DNA of 5,075 bases from JBHIBR01 sp046759145 [NCBI: Nitrospinota bacterium] (GTDB taxonomy: Bacteria > UBA8248): positions 1 to 5,075 of the forward strand of contig JBHIBR010000159.1 of the NCBI GenBank assembly GCA_046759145.1, written 5' to 3'. The position numbers and the translations under genes were made by a program. Positions 1 to 5,075 of this stretch are shown here, piece by piece (position 1 is the stretch's first letter; every line of letters begins with the position of its first letter). The notes below the pieces were generated by a model. That model was not told the origin of the DNA. It worked only from the letters and a program-made list of their open reading frames with translations, and ran no database searches.

Positions 1-888
1 GTCTACATCACCAACAGCGATGCGGATACCGTCTCCGTCATCGACCGCAAGAGCCGAAAGGTGGTGCGCACCTTCCCCGTGGGGGACTACCCCCACCACA
101 TGCTCCACTCCCTGGACGGGAAGTCCCTCTACGTGGGGAACACCCACAGCGATAGCCTCACCGTGGTGGACCTGGCGACCCACCGGCCCGTGCGGGTCAT
201 CCCGAACATCCTGGACCCCTATAACTTCTTCTACGACCCGCCCCGGCGCCACGTGGTGGTCACCTGCACCCGGAAGGGTTTTGTGGAGGTCTATGAGGCC
301 AGGACACTCAAGAAGCTCCGCCGCATCCCGACGGGCAAGGAGCCGAACCACTTCGCCTTCGGCGCGGGGGGCTCCTTGCTCTTCGTCACGAACGAGAGGT
401 CCCACACCGTCTCGGTCATCGACGCGAGGAGATGGAAGCTCGCAAAGCAGATCCCCGTCGGCCTTCGGCCCGTGGACGCCCATCTAGGGCCTGACAAGAG
501 GGAGGTCTTCGTCGCCCTCTACGGGGAGGGCAAGGTGGCGGTCCTCGACGTGGGGACCCTCGAGGTGAAGGAGAAGTTCGCGACGGGCAAGGGAGCCCAC
601 GGCCTCGCCCTCTCGCCGGATGGCAAGGTGCTCTTCGTGTCGAACCGCAATGCGAACACTGTGTCGGCGGTGGACCCGGCCAGCCGGACCGTCCTGGCTC
701 AGATCCCCGTCCCCGGCGGCCCCGACATGATGGGCGTGACCCCCGATGGGGGCGAGCTCTGGGTGACGAGCCGCTACGGGGCTTACGTCCACGTGGTGGA
801 CGCCTGGGAGCTAAAGGTCCTCGCCCGCATCCGGGTGGGCGCCGCCCCCCACGGCGTGACGTTCTCCTGGGCGAGCGGCCACCATTGA
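1..888 (+). CDS. YVTN-type beta-propeller repeat protein (5' end outside window)
   Basis: The reading frame is open from base 1 to the TGA at 886-888 and gives 295 residues; the true start lies upstream. The protein is a run of seven repeats whose YVTN-like strands begin at residues 1 (VYITN), 43 (LYVGN), 85 (VVVTC), 127 (LFVTN), 169 (VFVAL), 211 (LFVSN) and 253 (LWVTS), exactly 42 residues apart. Each unit continues with a 'xxVxVxD' strand, a 'V/I-P-V/T-G' turn and a 'P-H-x-x-x-S-P-D-G-K'-like loop. This is the signature of the YVTN/cytochrome-D1-like beta-propeller family, usually secreted or periplasmic scaffolds for binding proteins, ligands or surfaces. No catalytic or haem-binding motif (no CxxCH) is visible, so no specific function can be given. 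A signal peptide is expected in the missing N-terminus but cannot be seen. The family call is firm; the role is unknown. Confidence 0.9.
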   Translation, partial: VYITNSDADTVSVIDRKSRKVVRTFPVGDYPHHMLHSLDGKSLYVGNTHSDSLTVVDLATHRPVRVIPNILDPYNFFYDPPRRHVVVTCTRKGFVEVYEARTLKKLRRIPTGKEPNHFAFGAGGSLLFVTNERSHTVSVIDARRWKLAKQIPVGLRPVDAHLGPDKREVFVALYGEGKVAVLDVGTLEVKEKFATGKGAHGLALSPDGKVLFVSNRNANTVSAVDPASRTVLAQIPVPGGPDMMGVTPDGGELWVTSRYGAYVHVVDAWELKVLARIRVGAAPHGVTFSWASGHH

Positions 889-949
889 GCCGGCGGCGAC
901 TGGAAAGACCACTCCGGGATGTCCCCTCCGGGTCCTCAGACTCCCTTCC

Positions 950-979
950 TTGACCCCGGCGATACCCAAAGAGTAAATT
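950..979 (+). promoter_or_regulatory. candidate sigma-70-type promoter for the cyclase/ATPase gene
   Basis: Within the 143-base gap there is TTGACC at 950-955 (5 of 6 matches to the -35 consensus) and TAAATT at 974-979 (4 of 6 to the -10 consensus), separated by 18 bases. The -10 region sits in the most AT-rich patch of an otherwise GC-rich gap. It would give a leader of about 45 bases before the ATG at 1032. This is motif matching only; the host's sigma-factor preferences are unknown. The remainder of the gap shows no convincing terminator for the upstream gene. Confidence 0.35.
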
Positions 980-1019
980 CGCCTCAGACAGGTTCCTTCC
1001 TCCATCCATTGGGCTGACC

Positions 1020-1023
1020 GGAG
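1020..1023 (+). promoter_or_regulatory. Shine-Dalgarno site for the cyclase/ATPase gene
   Basis: GGAG lies 8 bases upstream of the ATG at 1032, a normal spacing. It supports this ATG as the start, which is also required because the first zinc-binding Cys is already residue 3. Confidence 0.65.
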
Positions 1024-1031
1024 CCCCCGCC

Positions 1032-4000
1032 ATGCAGTGCCCCCGGTGCCAACAGGAGAATCCATCGGGGGCGAAGTTTTGCAACGCCTGCGGGGCGCGG
1101 CTCGAAGTCATCTGTCCGGGATGCGCCCACGCCAACGTTCCTGGGAGTCGCTACTGTAACCAGTGTGGTGCGGTGCTGGAGCCAGCGGCTGCGCCCGCTC
1201 CTGCCACCAGGTTTGCCTCACCCCAGGCGTACACGCCTAAACACCTCGCCGAGAAGATCCTCACCTCGAAGAGCGCCTTGGAGGGCGAGCGCAAGCAGGT
1301 GACGGTGCTTTTCGCCGACCTCAAGGGCTCGCTGGAGCTCCTTGCGGACCGAGACCCCGAGGAAGCGCGGACGCTCCTGGACCCGGTGTTGGGGCGCATG
1401 ATGGAGGCCGTTCACCGGTACGAAGGCACCGTGAACCAGGTCATGGGGGACGGGCTCATGTCTCTCTTCGGGGCGCCGCTGGCCCACGAGGACCACGCGC
1501 TCCGGGCCTGTTACGCCGCCCTGGCCATGCAGGGCGCCATTCGCGGCTACAGCGAGGAGGTCCGCCGCTCGCACGGGGTCGAGGTCCGGATCCGGATTGG
1601 CCTGAATTCTGGCGAGGTGGTGGTCCGGGCCATCGGCAACGACCTGCACATGGACTACACCGCCGTCGGACAGACCACCCACCTGGCCGCCCGGATGGAG
1701 CAGCTCGCGCCCCCCGGGAGCATCCGCTTGACGGGCGAGACCCTCCGTCTGGCGGAGGGGTTTGTCCAGGTCCAACCCCTGGGCCCGGTCCCGGTCAAGG
1801 GACTGGCAGAGCCCGTGGAGGCCTTCGAGCTGGCCGGCGCGGCGCCCACCCGGACGCGCTTTCAGGCCGCCGCGGCCCGTGGGCTCACCCGCTTCGTGGG
1901 AAGGCAGAACGAGCTGGATGCTCTTCAACAGGCCCTCGATGAGGCCGGCGAAGGACACGGCCAGCTCCTGGCCGTTGTGGGAGAGGCGGGCGTGGGGAAG
2001 TCACGCCTGTTCTGGGAGTTCACCCATTCCCACCGCACGAAGGAGTGGCTCATCGTCGAGAGCGGCTCGGTCTCCTACGGCAAAGCCAGTGCCTACCTCC
2101 CCGTCATCGACCTGCTGAAGGCCTACTTCCGGATCGAAGACGCTGACGATCACCGAAGGATTCGCGAGAAGGTGACCGGCAAGGTTCTCACCCTGGATGA
2201 ATCTCTCACGCCCGCGATTCCGCCCATCCTAGCCCTTCTCGAAGTGCCGGTCGAGGACCCGGGTTGGCAGAACCTAGATCCGCCCCAGCGCCGTCAGCGC
2301 ACCCTGGACGGGTTGAAGCGCCTCCTGCTGCGGGAGAGCCAGGTACAGTCCCTGGTGGTGGTCTTCGAGGACCTCCACTGGATCGATTCCGAGACCCAGG
2401 CCCTCCTCAACGGCTTGGTGGAGAGCCTGCCGGGTGCCCGGATTCTCCTGCTCGTCAACTACCGCCCCGGCTACGACCACGGCTGGGCCAAGAAGACATA
2501 CTACACTCGGCTTCGCCTCGATCCGCTGCCGGCAGAAAGCGCCAAAGAACTCTTGCGAGCTCTCCTGGGAGAAGACCCCGGCCTCGAGCCGCTCAAGAAG
2601 CTCTTGATGGAACGCACCGAGGGTAATCCCTTCTTCCTGGAGGAGAGCGTCCGGACGCTTGTGGAGATGGGGGCGCTGGAGGGCACCGCGGGATCCTATC
2701 GGCTGGCGAAGGAAATCACCGCCATCCGTGTGCCCGCCACGGTCCAGGCGGTCCTGGCCGCTCGGATGGACCGGCTGGAGCCGGAGGAGAAACGCCTCCT
2801 CCAGACCGCCTCCGTCATCGGCACGCACGTGCCCTTCCCGCTCCTTTCGGCCATCGCGGAGATGTCTGAGGAGGATTTGCACAGGGGGCTCTCGTCACTC
2901 CAGGCCGCCGAGTTCCTCTACGAGACGAGCCTCTTCCCCGACCTCGAATATACCTTCAAGCACGCCCTCACCCAGGAGGTGGCCTACGGGAGTCTCCTTC
3001 ACGAACGGCGGCGGGCGATCCACGCGCGGGTCGTGGACGCCATCGAGACGCTCTATGCCGACCGGCAGGTCGAGCAGGTGGAACGGCTCGCTCACCACGC
3101 CTTCCGGGGCGAGGTGTGGGACAAAGCCGTGACCTACTTCCGGCAGGCGGGCCAGAAGGCTGCCTCGCGCTCGGCCCACCGGGAGGCGGTGGTGTGCTTT
3201 GAGCAGGCGCTAGATGCCCTGAAGCATCTGCCCGAGAGGCGCGAGACGATGGAGGAGGCCATCGATCTCCGGTTCGACCTCCGCAATTCACTCGTTCCGC
3301 TCGGAGAATTCGGGCGGGCCATCGACCACCTTCGCGAAGCCGAAATCCTCGCCAAGACTCTTGATGACCAACGTCGGCTCGGGCTGGTCTCCGACAACAT
3401 GGCGGCCTATTTCTGGGTGACGGGAGAGCCGGAGTCTGCCCTTGAGTTCGGCCATCGCACCCTCGCCATTGCCGAGACCCTCGGGGATCTCCGCCTTCAG
3501 GCCGTGGCGGTTTGGCGGCTGGGCCGGGTCTACGAAGCCCTCGGTAACTATCCTCGCGCACTGGACTTCCTCAGAACGGCGGTGGCCGCCCTCGAAGGCG
3601 ACCTCAGCCGCGAGCGGCTTGGCCAGATCGGCTTTCCGTCCGTCATTTCCCGCATGGGGTTGGTCAATTGCCTCAGCGAGCGGGGAGGGTTCACCGAGGG
3701 CCTCGCCAGGGGAGAAGAAGCCATCCGGATCGCTCAGGCAGTCGACAGCCCCTTCAGCCTGATTGGCGCGTATGACAGCGTCGGAGTGCTCCACCTCCGC
3801 AAAGGGGACTTCGGCAAGGCCATCCCCGTGCTTGAGCGTGGCCTTGCGCTCTGCCAGGTCGCGGACATTCGGACCTGGTTCCCCTGGGTCGCCTCGGCCT
3901 TGGGCTATGCGTATGCCCTGGGAGGGCGCGTCGCCGAGGGCCTGCTTCTTCTGGAGCAGGCCGTGGAGCGGGCCGCTTCCATCGGGCTAATGTCCTATCA

Positions 4001-4403
4001 TTCGCTTCGGCTCGCCTGGCTGAGCGAGGCCCATCTGCTGGCCGGCCGGATAGATGAGGCGATCCAACTCGCCAGGCGGGCCCTCGATCTCTCCCGCGAC
4101 CACAAGGAACGGGGAAGCCAGGCATATGCCCTCCGGCTCCTCGGCGAGGTCGCCTCGCATCGCGATCCGCCAGATGCCGGGAGGGCCGAAGACCACTACC
4201 GCCAGGCCCTCGCCCGGGCGGAGGAGCTCGGGATGCGCCTGCTCGTGGCACACTGCCACTTCGGCCTCGGCTCCCTGTATGGCCAGATGGGACGGGCGGA
4301 GCAGGCACGCACCGAGCTGTCCGCCGCCATCGAGTTGTACCGTGTCATGGAGATGCCGTTCTGGCTGACTCGCGCGGAGGCCGCGCTGGCGAATATGGGA
4401 TGA
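1032..4403 (+). CDS. zinc ribbon / class III cyclase-like / STAND-type ATPase / TPR signalling protein
   Basis: This 1123-residue protein has no membrane segment or signal peptide, so it is probably cytoplasmic. Residues 1-47 form two zinc ribbons (C3/C6/C17/C20 and C28/C31/C42/C45), followed by an Ala/Pro linker. Residues about 85-268 are a class III adenylate/guanylate cyclase homology domain with metal-binding D96 (LFADLKGS) and D140 (VMGDG) and transition-state R221. However, Q136 stands in the usual substrate-Lys position, T210 in the Asp/Thr position and H217 in the usual Asn position. Residues about 284-560 are an AAA_16/STAND-like NTPase with Walker A GEAGVGKS (317-324), Walker B LVVVFEDLHW (441-450) and the EGNPFFLEE motif (530-538). 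Residues about 567-670 are a helical linker (VPATVQAVLAARMDRL; FKHALTQEVAY). About nine TPR-like units fill 690-1110. The family is widespread in soil bacteria and is usually annotated as an adenylate/guanylate cyclase domain protein. Its substrate, product and stimulus are unknown. The frame is intact throughout. Confidence 0.93.
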   Translation: MQCPRCQQENPSGAKFCNACGARLEVICPGCAHANVPGSRYCNQCGAVLEPAAAPAPATRFASPQAYTPKHLAEKILTSKSALEGERKQVTVLFADLKGSLELLADRDPEEARTLLDPVLGRMMEAVHRYEGTVNQVMGDGLMSLFGAPLAHEDHALRACYAALAMQGAIRGYSEEVRRSHGVEVRIRIGLNSGEVVVRAIGNDLHMDYTAVGQTTHLAARMEQLAPPGSIRLTGETLRLAEGFVQVQPLGPVPVKGLAEPVEAFELAGAAPTRTRFQAAAARGLTRFVGRQNELDALQQALDEAGEGHGQLLAVVGEAGVGKSRLFWEFTHSHRTKEWLIVESGSVSYGKASAYLPVIDLLKAYFRIEDADDHRRIREKVTGKVLTLDESLTPAIPPILALLEVPVEDPGWQNLDPPQRRQRTLDGLKRLLLRESQVQSLVVVFEDLHWIDSETQALLNGLVESLPGARILLLVNYRPGYDHGWAKKTYYTRLRLDPLPAESAKELLRALLGEDPGLEPLKKLLMERTEGNPFFLEESVRTLVEMGALEGTAGSYRLAKEITAIRVPATVQAVLAARMDRLEPEEKRLLQTASVIGTHVPFPLLSAIAEMSEEDLHRGLSSLQAAEFLYETSLFPDLEYTFKHALTQEVAYGSLLHERRRAIHARVVDAIETLYADRQVEQVERLAHHAFRGEVWDKAVTYFRQAGQKAASRSAHREAVVCFEQALDALKHLPERRETMEEAIDLRFDLRNSLVPLGEFGRAIDHLREAEILAKTLDDQRRLGLVSDNMAAYFWVTGEPESALEFGHRTLAIAETLGDLRLQAVAVWRLGRVYEALGNYPRALDFLRTAVAALEGDLSRERLGQIGFPSVISRMGLVNCLSERGGFTEGLARGEEAIRIAQAVDSPFSLIGAYDSVGVLHLRKGDFGKAIPVLERGLALCQVADIRTWFPWVASALGYAYALGGRVAEGLLLLEQAVERAASIGLMSYHSLRLAWLSEAHLLAGRIDEAIQLARRALDLSRDHKERGSQAYALRLLGEVASHRDPPDAGRAEDHYRQALARAEELGMRLLVAHCHFGLGSLYGQMGRAEQARTELSAAIELYRVMEMPFWLTRAEAALANMG

Positions 4404-4476
4404 TCACATTTCGCTAGAGTCCCGTCTCAGGGGAAAATGGGGTGGCGGTTCAACGGGTGCTGCGGGTGCGGCGCGC

Positions 4477-4493
4477 GGGATGGGGGGGGAGGG
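4477..4493 (+). other. G-run tract, possible G-quadruplex over the ribosome binding site
   Basis: The non-template strand reads GGG-AT-G8-A-GGG, which satisfies the simple four-run G3 pattern with loops of 2, 2 and 1 bases when the G8 run is split. Two more GGG runs lie just upstream (4455-4457 and 4464-4466). The tract contains the Shine-Dalgarno site of the downstream gene. Folding in RNA is a prediction, and GC-rich genomes produce such runs by chance. The rest of the 4404-4499 gap shows no T-tract hairpin terminator and no clear promoter. Confidence 0.4.
4488..4493 (+). promoter_or_regulatory. Shine-Dalgarno site for the FAH-family gene
   Basis: GGAGGG ends 6 bases before the ATG at 4500. 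It is a strong match to the anti-Shine-Dalgarno complement and favours this start over the next in-frame ATG (codon 6, at 4515). Confidence 0.7.
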
Positions 4494-4499
4494 ATCTTC

Positions 4500-5075
4500 A
4501 TGAAGCTGGTCACCATGTGCACCCCGGAGGGGGGCAAGGAGCGCGAGACCGTCGGCGCGGTGCTCGCGGGCGAGCGCGTGCTGGACCTGGCCGGTGCTTC
4601 GGCCGCCATTCCGCCCGACATGGTGCTCTTCCTGGAAGGGGGGAAGCCCATGCTGGAGGCGGCGGCCGCCCTGTGCCGGGAGGCCGAGGGGGGAGGAGGC
4701 GCCGCGCACGTGCGGCCCCTGAGCGCCGTCCGCCTGCGGGCGCCCGTCCCTCGGCCGCGGAAATTCCTCCACACGGGGGTCAACTTCAAGGCGCACCTGG
4801 AGGAGGCCGGCCGCAAGCCGCCGCCGCAGATCCCCGGCGCCCCCCGCTTCAGCTCGACCATCGTCGGCCCCGACGAACCCGTGGTCTATCCCACCATCAC
4901 CGAACAGCTCGACGCCGAGGCCGAGATCGCCATTGTCATCGGGACGCGCTGCAAGAACGTGCCCAGGGAGGAGGCCTTCGAGGTCATCGCCGGCTACACC
5001 CTCTACAACGACATCCCCGCCCGCGACATCCAACGGGATGAGAAGCGCGGGGGGTTGCTCCTGGGGAAGAACCTG
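4500..5075 (+). CDS. fumarylacetoacetate hydrolase (FAH) family protein (3' end outside window)
   Basis: The frame is open from ATG 4500 to the last base, giving 192 residues of a protein that is usually about 280-330 residues in this family. Residues 1-80 resemble the short N-terminal domain. The FAH fold follows: 'KFLHTGVNFKAH' (88-99) matches the family's 'K-I-x-C-V-G-x-N-Y-x-x-H' segment; 'DAEAEIAIVIG' (138-148) carries the expected metal ligands E140 and E142; 'AGYTLYNDIPARDIQ' (164-178) carries the third ligand D171; and 'LLLGKN' (186-191) holds the conserved Lys190. Members use Mg2+ or Mn2+ to cleave C-C bonds of diketo-acids, decarboxylate oxaloacetate or isomerise ring-cleavage products, commonly in aromatic or sugar-acid catabolism. 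The substrate cannot be inferred here. 'NDIPARD' has Pro where many members have Ser or Thr. The preceding gap of 96 bases has no clear promoter, so read-through from the upstream gene is possible. No partner catabolic gene is in view. Confidence 0.9.
   Translation, partial: MKLVTMCTPEGGKERETVGAVLAGERVLDLAGASAAIPPDMVLFLEGGKPMLEAAAALCREAEGGGGAAHVRPLSAVRLRAPVPRPRKFLHTGVNFKAHLEEAGRKPPPQIPGAPRFSSTIVGPDEPVVYPTITEQLDAEAEIAIVIGTRCKNVPREEAFEVIAGYTLYNDIPARDIQRDEKRGGLLLGKNL

Noticed and set aside
934-989. Direct repeat CCTCAGAC at 934-941 and 982-989, and CTCCGGG at 912-918 and 926-932
   Set aside because: The copies are only 7-8 bases, are not arranged as an operator or as target-site duplications around an element, and are expected by chance in biased sequence.
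416-1135. 239-codon open frame on the - strand across the end of the propeller gene, the gap and the start of the signalling gene
   Set aside because: Its product is Arg/Pro/Gly/Ser-rich low complexity with no domain, and it is antisense to two strongly supported genes; GC-rich DNA routinely opens such frames.
1218-1958. 246-codon - strand open frame opposite the cyclase domain
   Set aside because: It is antisense to the conserved cyclase domain, shows no recognisable motif, and is explained by GC-rich codon usage on the + strand.
1032-4403. The signalling gene as part of a CBASS/Pycsar-like or Avs-like defence operon
   Set aside because: Neither neighbour resembles a cyclic-nucleotide effector, nuclease, membrane-pore protein or other defence component, and no mobile element or island boundary is visible.
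4393-4408. TCACA at 4404-4408 as a possible CRP-like site next to a cyclase gene
   Set aside because: The required TGTGA half-site is absent at 4393-4397 (ATATG), and the position spans the gene's stop codon.
4421-4440. Short inverted repeat TCCC...GGGA after the signalling gene as a terminator
   Set aside because: The stem is only about 4 base pairs with no following T tract.
4404-5033. 209-codon - strand open frame and an overlapping + strand frame (4442-5041) over the FAH gene
   Set aside because: Both are compositionally biased shadows; the frame starting at 4500 carries all conserved FAH motifs and a good ribosome binding site.

Overview
The window is GC-rich bacterial DNA carrying three genes on the + strand. 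The two outer genes are cut by the window edges, and the gaps between genes are short (143 and 96 bases). High GC, a giant zinc-ribbon/cyclase/ATPase/TPR protein, a YVTN beta-propeller and a fumarylacetoacetate-hydrolase-family enzyme together suggest an uncultivated soil or sediment bacterium, for example of the Rokubacteria / NC10 / Tectomicrobia type or a related proteobacterial lineage. That placement is inference from gene content only; there is no rRNA or other marker gene. I see no tRNA, rRNA, CRISPR array, insertion sequence or phage gene.

Layout. Bases 1-888 hold the 3' part of a YVTN/NHL-like beta-propeller gene with seven repeats in exact 42-residue register. Bases 889-1031 are a non-coding gap with a plausible sigma-70-type promoter and a Shine-Dalgarno site. 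Bases 1032-4403 encode a 1123-residue signalling protein: two zinc ribbons, a class III nucleotidyl cyclase homology domain, a STAND/AAA-type NTPase with clear Walker A and B motifs, and a long C-terminal TPR array. Bases 4404-4499 are a G-rich leader with no visible terminator. Bases 4500-5075 encode the first 192 residues of a fumarylacetoacetate hydrolase (FAH) family enzyme, which runs off the window.

Functional reading. The three genes have no obvious shared pathway. The central protein looks like a cytoplasmic switch, with the TPR array as probable sensor or partner-binding part, the NTPase as switch and the cyclase-like domain as probable output. The most notable feature is that its cyclase domain keeps both metal-binding Asp residues and the transition-state Arg but has Gln and His where canonical adenylate cyclases have the substrate-specifying Lys and the transition-state Asn. 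From memory, many homologues with the same architecture share these changes, so this is probably a family trait and not a lesion. I found no convincing new multi-gene system: the neighbours do not look like effectors or partners of a nucleotide-signalling or defence module.
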